Shown in pieces: positions 52,548 through 60,503 of a stretch of 64,000 nucleotides of DNA; positions within the stretch are counted from its first letter, which is position 1; every line of letters starts with the position of its first letter. Source of the DNA: Arthrobacter sp. CAU 1506 (GTDB lineage: Bacteria > Actinomycetota > Actinomycetes > Actinomycetales > Micrococcaceae). The DNA is taken from assembly GCF_005047635.1 (NCBI RefSeq), contig NZ_SUKC01000010.1, positions 1-64,000 on the forward strand, written 5' to 3'. The notes beneath the pieces were generated by a model. The model was given only the letters and a program-made list of their open reading frames with translations. It made no database searches and was not told where the DNA came from. Position numbers and translations under genes: made by a program.

Positions 52548-53582
52548 ATGACCGCTTCTTTCGACGCCGAGGTCGCCGCCGGGATCATGCAGAGCACGGC
52601 AGACTTCTCCGGCGCCATCCATGTCCGCCAGCACGGGAAGGTCCTGCTGGATGAGGCGTACGGTGTGGCCACCCGGCGCTGGAACGTGCCGGTCAGCACG
52701 AAGACCCGGTTCGACGTCGCGTCGGTGACCAAGCTGTTCACTGCCGTGGCCGTGCTGCAGCAGGTCGACGCGGGGACGCTGAGCCTGGACGGACTGATCC
52801 ACGACCACGTGGACTTGGCCGGCACGCAGATTCCGGCCGACGTCACGCTGAAGCAGCTGCTGAATCACACTTCGGGCATTGCCGACGACGCGGACGAGGA
52901 AGCCGGGGAATCCTACGAGGCGCTCTGGCTCGAGCGGCCCAATTACTCGGTGACGCAGACCGCGGAGTTCCTGCCGCAGTTTGTCCACAAGGCGCCGAAC
53001 TTCCCTCCGGGCCAGGGCTGCCGCTACTGCAATGTGGGCTATATCCTGACCGGCTTGGCCCTGGAAAAGGCGACCGGAGGCAGTTACCGGGACTACGTCG
53101 TCGAGCAGATCTTTGCCACCGCCGGGATGACGGCAGGGTTCTTCGACATGCGCGAGGCGGTCCCGGATGTGGCTGAGGGCTGGGAACCCGCCGCTGACGG
53201 AACCGGCTGGCGGTCGAATATCTACAGTTATCCGCCCATCGGATCCCCCGACGGCGGTGCTTACGCCACCGCGCGGGATCTGGTGGTCTTCCTGGACGCG
53301 GTCAGGACCGGACGGCTGCTGTCGCCCGAAACCACGGAGGCCTTTCTCACGCCCCAAGTCAAACACCACGAGACCGGCGACCAGCTCCTGGAGTACGGGT
53401 TCGGGCTGGAATTCCGCTCCGTTTCCGGACGCCTGCGGTCCCTGTCCAAGGACGGCATCAATACCGGTGCCAGCGCCATCGTCGAGTATTTTCCGGACCA
53501 CGACCTGACCTTGGCGATGGTCTCCAACGCGGAGGACGGCGTCTGGGGTCCGCTGCGCAAGATCAACGCGCTGATCGAGTGA
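52548..53582 (+). CDS. Serine hydrolase, class C beta-lactamase-like (344 aa)
   Basis: The SxxK motif is ASVTKLFTAVAVLQQ (Ser and Lys of the active site) and YCNVGYILTGLALEKATG holds the Tyr-x-Asn motif. LKQLLNHTSGIADD is the typical next block. There is no signal peptide, so it is probably cytoplasmic, an esterase or peptidase rather than a beta-lactamase. It lies 20 bp after the RraA gene on the same strand. Confidence 0.88.
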   Translation: MTASFDAEVAAGIMQSTADFSGAIHVRQHGKVLLDEAYGVATRRWNVPVSTKTRFDVASVTKLFTAVAVLQQVDAGTLSLDGLIHDHVDLAGTQIPADVTLKQLLNHTSGIADDADEEAGESYEALWLERPNYSVTQTAEFLPQFVHKAPNFPPGQGCRYCNVGYILTGLALEKATGGSYRDYVVEQIFATAGMTAGFFDMREAVPDVAEGWEPAADGTGWRSNIYSYPPIGSPDGGAYATARDLVVFLDAVRTGRLLSPETTEAFLTPQVKHHETGDQLLEYGFGLEFRSVSGRLRSLSKDGINTGASAIVEYFPDHDLTLAMVSNAEDGVWGPLRKINALIE

Positions 53583-53626
53583 GCCGGCCGGCCCCGACGC
53601 TGCGCACGCTGTGAAAGACTGGGCGC

Positions 53627-53854
53627 ATGAGTAACAACAGGCCCTCGGGTCAGCGCCGCAACGACTCAGGGGTGCCCAGGATCGACTGGAAGGGCACGCT
53701 GTGGGCCATGGCTGCCGTCTTCCTGCTCAGCTACGTGATGATCTGGCTGATTCCGGGTCTGCATCCGATCCTGCGCATCATCATCGTGATCGGGCTGTAT
53801 TTCGCGGGCCGCTACGTGTACTACCGCTACGTCAAGAACCGGCTCCGGCCATAG
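53627..53854 (+). CDS. Small membrane protein (75 aa)
   Basis: A basic N-terminus (SNNRPSGQRRNDSGVPRID) precedes two membrane helices (LWAMAAVFLLSYVMIWLI and LHPILRIIIVIGLYFAGRYVYYRY). No family is recognised. The C-terminal 23 bp overlap the end of the convergent aminotransferase gene (53832-53854), which is unusual. Codon use is like its neighbours. Confidence 0.7.
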   Translation: MSNNRPSGQRRNDSGVPRIDWKGTLWAMAAVFLLSYVMIWLIPGLHPILRIIIVIGLYFAGRYVYYRYVKNRLRP

Positions 53855-55121
53855 CTTTCTCGAGCACCGGGGCAAGCCTGCGCACGCCCTCGCGGATGGC
53901 CTCCTCGGGCACGGCGCTGAAGGCCAGCCGCAGCCGGTTTGATGGCTCATCCGAGGGGCTGAACGCAGCCCCGGGAATGAAGACCACTCCGGCATCGATC
54001 GCGTCGTAGAGCAGCGGATAGGTGTCCACGCCCTCCGGCAGCGTCACCCAGACAAAGAAGCCGCCCTCGGGTTCGGTCCAGCTTGCCCCTTCCGGCATGA
54101 ACTCCTTCAGGGCGGACAGCATGGCGGCGCACCGCTCGGCATACAGCTGCCGGTAGGTACCGATTTGCCCCAGCCAGTCATGCTCCGCAAGGTAGGTGGT
54201 GATCAGCATCTGGTTCAGCGTGGGCGGGCAGAGGGTGACCGCTTCGTTGGCCAGGTAGAAACTCCGCTGCAGGTGGTCGGGCAGCAGCGCCCAGCCGATC
54301 CGCAAGCCCGGCGCCAGGATCTTGGAGAACGAACCCAGATAAATCACGTCATCGGGGTTGCCCGCACGCAGCGGCTGCAGCGGCTGGCCGTCGAAGCGGA
54401 GCAGCCCGTAGGGATTGTCCTCGAGCACCAGGATGCCTGCTTCCCGGCAGATGTCCACCACGTGCTGCCGGCGCTCCGCGGCCAGCGTGATGCCGGAGGG
54501 ATTGTTGAAACTGGGAATCGTGTACAGGAACTTGATGCTGCGGCCCTCGCCCTGCAGCTCCTCGATGCGGCGCTGGAGTTCGGACGGGATGAGGCCGTGC
54601 TCGTCCATGGGAACCGGTTCCACCTGGACCTCGTAGGCCTCGAAAGTATTGAGCGCGCCCACGTAGGTCGGATCCTCGCAGAGCACCACGTCCCCCGGAT
54701 TGCAGAAGACTTTGGCCGCCACGTCTTGGGCGGACTGGGATCCGGCCGTGATCACCACATTCGCCGGGTCGGCGCCGGTGATGCCTTCGTGTTCCATCAC
54801 GCTGCAGATCGCGCGCCGCAGCTCTTCGGTGCCCTGTCCGCCGCCGTACTGGAGGGCGGCCATGCCGTGCTCGGCGATCAGGCGCTGCGCCATGCCGGCG
54901 ATCTTGTCCAACGGCAGGGACTGCAGGTAGGGGTTGCCGCCGGCCAGCGAGACCAGGCCGGGACGCATCGAAATGTCGAAAACGTCGCGGACGGCCGATT
55001 GCTTGATGTTTGCGGCCCGCTGCGAGAACAGGTGTTGGTGCCGGTGCGCCGCCGTCGCACGTTCCAGTGCCACTTCCGTTTCGGCTGGCAGGGCGGCGAG
55101 GTCAGCATCCTGTGAAGTCAC
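53832..55121 (-). CDS. PLP-dependent aminotransferase, 2-aminoadipate/MocR-like catalytic type (429 aa)
   Basis: Fold-type I aminotransferase without a GntR domain: ISMRPGLVSLAGGNPYLQSLP, QYGGGQGTEELRRAI, TIPSFNNPSGITLAAERRQHVVDICREAGILVLEDNPYGLLRFDG, and the Lys block YLGSFSKILAPGLRIGWALL. The sequence resembles LysN-type 2-aminoadipate aminotransferases, which have broad specificity. The ~55-residue N-terminus is longer than usual. The gene end overlaps the convergent small membrane protein. Confidence 0.9.
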   Translation of the reverse strand: MTSQDADLAALPAETEVALERATAAHRHQHLFSQRAANIKQSAVRDVFDISMRPGLVSLAGGNPYLQSLPLDKIAGMAQRLIAEHGMAALQYGGGQGTEELRRAICSVMEHEGITGADPANVVITAGSQSAQDVAAKVFCNPGDVVLCEDPTYVGALNTFEAYEVQVEPVPMDEHGLIPSELQRRIEELQGEGRSIKFLYTIPSFNNPSGITLAAERRQHVVDICREAGILVLEDNPYGLLRFDGQPLQPLRAGNPDDVIYLGSFSKILAPGLRIGWALLPDHLQRSFYLANEAVTLCPPTLNQMLITTYLAEHDWLGQIGTYRQLYAERCAAMLSALKEFMPEGASWTEPEGGFFVWVTLPEGVDTYPLLYDAIDAGVVFIPGAAFSPSDEPSNRLRLAFSAVPEEAIREGVRRLAPVLEKAMAGAGS

Positions 55122-55183
55122 TCACACAGGATAACGCGATGTGTTACAAACAGGAAACAGAAGTTTTCTATTGGTGCTTTGAC

Positions 55184-56158
55184 TCAGAGCCAGCCGGCGT
55201 CCCGCGCCTTCAGTGCGGCTTGGAAGCGGCTGTCCGCGCCGAGCTGTTCCAGCATCCAGGCAATGTGCCGCCGGCAGGTGCGGACACTGATGTCCAGTCT
55301 GCGGGCTATCACTTCATCGGAGTACCCGGCTGCCATGGCGTTGAGGATGGCATGCTGGATGCCGTTGAGGACCGAGGTTTCGCTGTCTTGCCCGTCGAGC
55401 ACATAGGGGTCCGCCAGCTCCCACGCCACATGGAACAGATTGATGAAGACCTGGATGAGGTTGAAGTCGCGGACCACCAGGGCGCCCCGGTCTTCCGGGT
55501 GCAGTTGGCGCCCGATCAAGGCGAGGTTGCGGTCGAAGATCATGATCTTCAGCGGCACGTAGGGCAGTGTGCGGTACTCGCCGCCGGCCGGGGAGATTGC
55601 GGCGACCGCTTTGCGTGTGGGTACATGGTCCAGCGTGCTGGCGTGGCTGATGTTTTTCCGGATCACCCCGCGTTGGAGCAGTTCGAGGTCCTTCTGGATG
55701 CCTTCCTCGTGGACATCGGCCGAGGAGCCGGAGCCGGGCTGGCTGATGAGTACCTGCTCGGCGACGTCGCGGCCGTAGTCCACCAGCAGCTTGCGGATCA
55801 CCGCGGGGTCTTCGAGGACCTCCACGGAGGTATCGAGCGAGACGCGCTTGCGGGCCGCCAGATACGTGGGAACCAGGGCGGCCATATCCGCCCGGTGCCC
55901 GCTGATCTTGGTGCGCAGGTCGATGAGCAGCCGCTCGTCGGAGTCCACCAACTGTGAGAGCGCAACGTCGGGGGAGATGGCAACATAGCGCTCCACATCC
56001 GGCGCCGGCTGCTGCAGCAGCTGCCGGCTGACCAGCTCTCCGATGGCAATATTGAGGTCGCGGATGGTGTAGCCAAGGGCCGTGGATGCGGTCTCCCTGG
56101 TCCAGCCGGGATGGGCCACAGCGAATTCATAGACCTCGAATGCCGTCCCGCTCAGCAT
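55184..56158 (-). CDS. TrmB/LuxR-type transcriptional regulator (324 aa)
   Basis: N-terminal winged helix of TrmB type (FEVYEFAVAHPGWTRETASTALGYTIRDLNIAIGELVSRQLL), a central domain of unknown ligand, and a C-terminal LuxR HTH (AAGYSDEVIARRLDISVRTCRRHIAWMLEQLGADSRFQAALKARDAGWL). This layout is common beside peptide and natural-product genes in Actinomycetota. I chose the start at 56158 because GGAGGAG lies six bases upstream; the ATG at 56182 has none. It diverges from the small-peptide/SpaB_C genes and is the probable regulator of them. Confidence 0.85.
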   Translation of the reverse strand: MLSGTAFEVYEFAVAHPGWTRETASTALGYTIRDLNIAIGELVSRQLLQQPAPDVERYVAISPDVALSQLVDSDERLLIDLRTKISGHRADMAALVPTYLAARKRVSLDTSVEVLEDPAVIRKLLVDYGRDVAEQVLISQPGSGSSADVHEEGIQKDLELLQRGVIRKNISHASTLDHVPTRKAVAAISPAGGEYRTLPYVPLKIMIFDRNLALIGRQLHPEDRGALVVRDFNLIQVFINLFHVAWELADPYVLDGQDSETSVLNGIQHAILNAMAAGYSDEVIARRLDISVRTCRRHIAWMLEQLGADSRFQAALKARDAGWL

Positions 56159-56563
56159 GGGGCGCTCCTCCGGTGGATCCATTTATGTATCACGCAGGGC
56201 TTGCTATTTCAGCCGCCGCTTGGCCGCTCTTTGGCTAGTCTAAGGCACTTCTTCGGCCGATCTTGCGCTGCCGGAAGGCTGCTACTTGCTGCCATGGCCA
56301 CATTATGCCACCCGTTCCCGGTGTTTGTCTGGCCAACCGTCTAACCACCTGATTTCCCCGGAATCACAAGGAGAACGGCCCACTCATCACCGTGTCCGGA
56401 ACCTGTCAGTGCAAGCCCCAAGGCACGATCAGGGCATGTCCGGATGTTGCAAGTGGATTGGCTGGACAGGCAGAGCAGTAGCACGGAACTCTTGGAGTTG
56501 TCGGGCCGAGCAGTTGGGCTGGATAAGCCACCGTACGAACCGAAGCCATGTGAAGGGAATGAC
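56159..56563. other. 405-bp divergent intergenic region of the peptide locus
   Basis: It contains the promoters of the regulator and of the peptide gene, but I see no gene. GTCCGGA occurs twice (near 56394 and 56439) and CTGGACAGG near 56463, which could be half-sites for the LuxR-type regulator. This is a suggestion only. Confidence 0.4.
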
Positions 56564-56719
56564 ATGTTCAAGAAGATCGCAAGCATCGCGGCAGGGCTGC
56601 TGGTTGCATTGGGGGCGGTCTCCGCGGCCACCCCGGCAGTAGCCGCCGATCTAGGTCCGGTTCCGCAGTCCGTAAAGTCAGTCAACGTTTCGACTTCAGC
56701 CCTTATCTGGGACTGGTAA
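56564..56719 (+). CDS. Secreted small peptide ending in WDW, candidate RiPP precursor or signal (51 aa)
   Basis: A clear Sec signal peptide (MFKKIASIAAGLLVALGAVSAATPAVA, cleavage AVA-AD predicted) leaves a ~24-residue mature peptide ADLGPVPQSVKSVNVSTS-ALIWDW. The end is Trp-rich and hydrophobic, like short signalling peptides such as XIP or substrates of peptide-modifying enzymes. GAAGGG precedes the ATG. It is followed 99 bp later by a SpaB_C enzyme. I cannot assign a known family. Confidence 0.7.
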   Translation: MFKKIASIAAGLLVALGAVSAATPAVAADLGPVPQSVKSVNVSTSALIWDW

Positions 56720-56818
56720 AAGCCGCCCCATCTCATCGGCACTGTGCTGATTCCGTAACCAGGATGACGCCGACTATCCCTCCCCAAGACCACCGGAACA
56801 TCGAACCAGGAGAAGCGC

Positions 56819-57790
56819 ATGAGCCAGCTGACAGCCATCCGCCCGACAAGTTCGGTGAACGTCAAACCGTACTGGTGGGTTCTGTCTATTTACACGGGTA
56901 GGCAGGACGTAGTCGACGCCGTCATAGGAGAACTGGTTACACCGCTGGTCGCCCACGCTCGCCGCGAAGGCGTGGGCCGCTGGTACTTCAGCCACAGCGC
57001 CGACCAGATGGGGCCTCACCTCAAGGTCCGGTTCCTGGGCCGCCGTCCAATCCTCGATAGCCTCCAAAGGTTTGAGCTGGCGGCCCGGGACCGGGTCCTG
57101 GACATCCTTCCCGACGTGACAACCCAGGAGAACTTCGTCCTGCCCTCGGGCAGCGAGGACTCCATCCAGACTTCCCCCGGCGACGCCGTTGTCCCCGTAC
57201 CGGAAGCTGACCTGGACCGCTTCGGCGGACCGGACGGGTTGGAACTGGCGGAAGAGGTGTTCGAACTTTCCTCCGAGCTGGCCATGTGGGCCACCCAGCG
57301 CTTCAGTAAGTCGCAAGGCCGTTCCGCGTTGGCCTCGTTGCTCCTGTGCGATGCGGCCTGGGCCATGATGTACGGGCCGAAGGCGCCGCAGTGGCCCGAC
57401 CGCAGCCGGTTGTCCTGGGAGTACTGCTGGGACAACCACTTGAGGGTATCCACAGCCGAGTTGGGTCGTTCGGCGCCGAAGGCGCGGCACAGCCTCACTG
57501 CAGGGCTGGTCGCCCGCACGGCGCCGATGCACCGGTTGATGGCAGCCACCGCGGACGAGAGCAGCGTACAGAACTGGCGCCGCCGCTGGATCAGGACGCT
57601 TGACTCCTACCTCTACCGGGCAGATCGCGCCCGTGTGAGCCGCAGCGCCCAGCAACTGACGTTCTGCCAGGCCCACCTGTTGATGAACCGGCTGGGATTT
57701 ACTACCTGGGAGGAAGCCGCACTCGGTGTCTATGCCAGAGCATGGTCGCCCGAAGTCGAATCCTCCCTGTTGGAAAAGAGGACAAAATGA
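56819..57790 (+). CDS. Stand-alone SpaB_C / thiopeptide-type bacteriocin biosynthesis protein, small LanB (323 aa)
   Basis: The whole protein corresponds to the C-terminal (glutamate-elimination) domain of lantibiotic dehydratases: YWWVLSIYTGRQDVVDAVIGELVTPLV, then GVGRWYFSHSADQMGPHLKVRFLGR, the family signature. There is no large LanB glutamylation domain, LanC, protease or exporter nearby. Similar small LanBs are either lyases partnered with another subunit or PEARLs, which add an amino acid from aminoacyl-tRNA to a peptide C-terminus. The next gene, a Trp-rich small peptide, overlaps it by ATGA. Either role is inference. Confidence 0.85.
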   Translation: MSQLTAIRPTSSVNVKPYWWVLSIYTGRQDVVDAVIGELVTPLVAHARREGVGRWYFSHSADQMGPHLKVRFLGRRPILDSLQRFELAARDRVLDILPDVTTQENFVLPSGSEDSIQTSPGDAVVPVPEADLDRFGGPDGLELAEEVFELSSELAMWATQRFSKSQGRSALASLLLCDAAWAMMYGPKAPQWPDRSRLSWEYCWDNHLRVSTAELGRSAPKARHSLTAGLVARTAPMHRLMAATADESSVQNWRRRWIRTLDSYLYRADRARVSRSAQQLTFCQAHLLMNRLGFTTWEEAALGVYARAWSPEVESSLLEKRTK

Positions 57791-57972
57791 CCCCGTTCGG
57801 TTTTACGTCGATCGGACCCGAATCCAGGGGGCCGGAAGTCCCGAACGAAAAAACTTCAGATGTGGACCAGTCTGGCGTACTCGGTGCGCACGGTCAGGAT
57901 GACGACCTCTGGAACCTCACCGGCAGCAACTACTTGCGTGACGCCGCATGGGCCGATCAGGCCTGGCAGTAA
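57787..57972 (+). CDS. Trp-rich small peptide coupled to the SpaB_C gene, candidate scaffold/precursor (61 aa)
   Basis: Starts MTPFGFTSIGPESRGPEVPNE and ends LTGSNYLRDAAWADQAWQ. It is acidic and has no signal peptide; three Trp lie in the last 20 residues (DDDLWN, AAWADQAWQ). The ATG overlaps the SpaB_C stop as ATGA, with GAGGAC upstream, so it is translated together with the enzyme. A strong terminator follows 49 bp later. It looks like a scaffold peptide of a PEARL system or a precursor of a RiPP; the modified residue is unknown. Confidence 0.75.
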   Translation: MTPFGFTSIGPESRGPEVPNEKTSDVDQSGVLGAHGQDDDLWNLTGSNYLRDAAWADQAWQ

Positions 57973-58020
57973 GAGACGCCCCCGGCATTCCGCCGGACAC
58001 TGAGCCATCCTCCCCCCAAT

Positions 58021-58069
58021 AGGATCAGGCCGGAGCCTCCCCCCAACGCTCCGGCCTGATCCTTCTTTT
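58021..58069 (+). terminator. Strong terminator of the peptide locus
   Basis: AGGATCAGGCCGGAGC at 58021-58036 pairs perfectly with GCTCCGGCCTGATCCT at 58048-58063 around an 11-nt loop, followed by TCTTTTG. It is an excellent rho-independent terminator, closing the SpaB_C transcript. Confidence 0.9.
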
Positions 58070-58077
58070 GCGGAATC

Positions 58078-58563
58078 CTACTTTTGTGGAACGTCCGGAG
58101 CGGCGCTGTTCAACGAGAGGCGCCGCTCCTGCCCCAGGATTGAGATGGTCAGCGGCTGCCGGCGGTCGACGTCCGGAGGAACGTCGAAAACATGTGTCAT
58201 CGGCGCAAGGTCATCAGTGCAGGCTTGTGAGCGTGGGTCTTCGTAGGTGTCGACGGCTTCGATGGCCACGTGGTTCGGTGACAAAACCGTACTGCCGGTA
58301 CTGACCACGGGGCACGACGACGACCCGTACGTGACGGCGGCGAATGCGCTGCCGCCCTTGAGGAGGATCACCTGAATGGTGGAGTCGGGGTCGGCGAGCG
58401 GGTCGGGTTGCCGCAACTCCGTGCCCGAGCCGGGCGGCGTTCCGCGGTACATGTTGTCGCCGGGCTCGGGAAGCGGCCCCGCAGGCCCATGGCATCCGCC
58501 GAGCATCAATGCGCCAGCACCAACAGCTATGGCGAAAGCCAGGACCGCGGGGGTGCGGCGCAT
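58078..58563 (-). CDS. Hypothetical lipoprotein (161 aa)
   Basis: The lipoprotein signal peptide ends in LMLGGC (lipobox). The mature protein is ~137 residues, with two Cys (SSSCPVV and SQACTDD) that could form a disulfide and no recognised family. It lies next to but convergent with the peptide locus, so there is no evidence that it belongs to it. Confidence 0.8.
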   Translation of the reverse strand: MRRTPAVLAFAIAVGAGALMLGGCHGPAGPLPEPGDNMYRGTPPGSGTELRQPDPLADPDSTIQVILLKGGSAFAAVTYGSSSCPVVSTGSTVLSPNHVAIEAVDTYEDPRSQACTDDLAPMTHVFDVPPDVDRRQPLTISILGQERRLSLNSAAPDVPQK

Positions 58564-58633
58564 GTCAGCCGCCGGTAGGGGGCTCGGCTGCCGGCGAGGC
58601 CAGCAGCTTGTTCAGCAGCGCCGGATCGGCCGC

Positions 58634-59467
58634 CTAGTGGCCGAAGACGTCGGCATCGGCAATGTCCTTGGTCCCGCGGTCCAGCGCCGACAGTTGGTCC
58701 AATTCAGGGCCCTCCATCATGAAGTCAAAAATGGCGAAATTCTCGGCCAGCCGTTCCGGGTGCGCTGACTTGGGAATCGGGATATGCCCCAACTGGGTGT
58801 GCCAGCGCAGCACCACCTGCGCCGGAGTCTTGCCGTACTTGTCGGCCAGCGACTGGACGGCCGGTTCGCGGAGCAAGTCCCCGCCTTTGCCCAGCGGACT
58901 CCACGACTCGGTCACGATGCCGTGTTCGCGGTGGATCTCCACCAGATCACTGCGGGTGTGCCGCGGGTCCAGTTGGATCTGGTTGACCTCGGGCACCAGC
59001 CCGGCGTCGAACAGGCGCTGTAAGTGCGCAGGCTTGAAGTTGGATGTGCCGATGGCCCGGACGCTCCCGTCCCCCAGCAGCCGGGCCAGGCCCTGGAATG
59101 CCTCCACGTAGCGGTCCTGCCCTGGGTTCGGCCAGTGGATCAGCAGCAAATCCACATAGTCAACGCCCAGTCGCCGGGCGCTGGCCTCGAAGGCCGCCCG
59201 CGCGCCGTCGACGCTGTGCCACTCCTTGTTGAACTTGGTGGTGATGAAGACGTCGGAACGGTCTAGTCCGCTGCGCCGCAACCCCTCGCCCACGCCCTCT
59301 TCGTTCTGGTAGTTCTCCGCCGTGTCGATCAGCCGGTAGCCCAGCCCGAGGGCGGCTTCGACCGTCCGGGCAACGTCGGTATTGTCCAGCGGCCAGGTTC
59401 CCAGCCCAAGCAACGGCATTTTGGCCCCATGGCGCAGGGTCACGAGCGGAGCAAGCAGGTCGGCCAC
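58634..59467 (-). CDS. Aldo/keto reductase (277 aa)
   Basis: TIM-barrel NADPH-dependent reductase of the 2,5-diketo-D-gluconate reductase type. GLGTWPLDNTDVARTVEAALGLGYRLIDTAENYQNEEGVGEGLRRSG contains the catalytic Asp and Tyr; the Lys lies in VFITTKFNKEWH, and the LLIHWPNPG His is in place. IPIPKSAHPERLAENFAIFDF is the cofactor region. The GTG start at 59467 follows GGAG; the longer frame upstream has no homology. Substrate unknown. Confidence 0.9.
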   Translation of the reverse strand: MADLLAPLVTLRHGAKMPLLGLGTWPLDNTDVARTVEAALGLGYRLIDTAENYQNEEGVGEGLRRSGLDRSDVFITTKFNKEWHSVDGARAAFEASARRLGVDYVDLLLIHWPNPGQDRYVEAFQGLARLLGDGSVRAIGTSNFKPAHLQRLFDAGLVPEVNQIQLDPRHTRSDLVEIHREHGIVTESWSPLGKGGDLLREPAVQSLADKYGKTPAQVVLRWHTQLGHIPIPKSAHPERLAENFAIFDFMMEGPELDQLSALDRGTKDIADADVFGH

Positions 59468-59758
59468 GATGAGAGTCTCCTCTGGTTGTCCTTCCGGCCC
59501 GACCTCCGGGCCAGTGGCACCCAGCCTAAGGGCCAACGCGTCGGCTGTGCACCCCCGGCGGCGGCTACCGGCGTCGGAAGGTCGGGAGAGAACGGGCGAC
59601 CTTGACGGGAAGGGCGGCCAGCCCCAACGAGGAGCGGGAGTGGCCCCACGGGGAGGGCGGGGCAGCACTGACGGGGAGTGACAGGCAGCCCTAGTGGGGA
59701 GCGCGGGAGGCCATAACGAAGGGTGCCGGGCGGCCCCACCGTCGAGGGGCGGACAGGC
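59468..59758. other. Low-complexity intergenic stretch
   Basis: 291 bp between the aldo/keto reductase and the HTH gene, with G-rich runs of GGGGAG- and GACGGG-like repeats and no credible frame. I see no known element. Confidence 0.4.
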
Positions 59759-60193
59759 CTAACGGCGGGCAGGCTCCGTTGATCCGGCGGATGCTTCCGA
59801 TGCTGCCTCCGGGGCGCCCGAGTCCGGAGCCGCGGTGCGGGTTTCCAGCCAGGCCAGTACATCGGAGAGCCGGATCCGCCGGTGCGTTCCGCGGTACTGG
59901 ACCGGAATGGTGCCGGCATCGGTCAGGCGCCGCATGTATGTGAGCGAGACGCCGGCCACCTCGGCCGCCTGCGACGTATTCAGCAGCTCCACCGAGGAGC
60001 TGACCATCACCGCATCCCCGTGGGCGAAGCGGCGGAGCAGGTCGACGACGGCGTCCGCGGCCTGGGCGGGCAGCTTCACCGCCGTGCCATTGACGAAGAC
60101 GGTGACATCCGCGCTTTCGTCGAGCGCGCGCTGCAGCCGCTGCGCCTGGGCAGCGGGAAGAGCATCGGTGGTGCGGGGCGTCAGCTGGGCCAT
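59759..60193 (-). CDS. Helix-turn-helix protein, excisionase-type DNA binding (144 aa)
   Basis: A helical N-terminus (ALPAAQAQRLQRALDESADVTVFVNGTAVKLPAQAADAVVDLLRRFAHGD) is followed by an excisionase/MerR-like HTH: LLNTSQAAEVAGVSLTYMRRLTDAGTIPVQYRGTHRRIRLSDVLAWLE. Similar proteins act as antitoxins beside PIN-domain toxins, but no toxin gene follows. The start at 60193 is chosen by family fit; the frame extends upstream. Confidence 0.8.
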   Translation of the reverse strand: MAQLTPRTTDALPAAQAQRLQRALDESADVTVFVNGTAVKLPAQAADAVVDLLRRFAHGDAVMVSSSVELLNTSQAAEVAGVSLTYMRRLTDAGTIPVQYRGTHRRIRLSDVLAWLETRTAAPDSGAPEAASEASAGSTEPARR

Positions 60194-60377
60194 GAACACA
60201 GCGTAGGGCACTTCCTGCGCCCGACGACGGAAGGTGTGCACCGCCGTCGTTGTCTGGCCGTGACGCATTCTGAAGCCGGCGTTGACTTTGCATCCGGGCC
60301 TGCTGTTAGGTGCTCCTAGAATCCCTTCCGGCCCGGCGTCGCTGCGGGCCGTCCTACGCCCACCCCAGGAGGATCTT

Positions 60378-60503
60378 GTGCGGCAGACGTGCCCGCTGAG
60401 CCGGACCGCCGCCGCGGCCTCCGCTTGCCGGCAGGCCGTCGGCGGCGGGATCGCGGCGCTGGGGGAGCGGCGCCGGAGGAGCACCGTGGAGCGCGCGGCT
60501 TGA
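60378..60503 (+). CDS. 41-aa ORF coupled to the DedA-like gene, possible leader peptide
   Basis: GTG at 60378 follows a perfect AGGAGG with five bases between. The frame of 41 codons ends at a TGA (60501-60503) that overlaps the ATG of the next gene (TGATG). The product (RQTCPLSRTAAAASACRQ...) is basic, Arg/Ala-rich, with two Cys and no homology. The perfect ribosome binding site and the coupling, while the downstream ATG lacks its own, suggest that translation of the small frame drives the membrane protein. Confidence 0.55.
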   Translation: MRQTCPLSRTAAAASACRQAVGGGIAALGERRRRSTVERAA

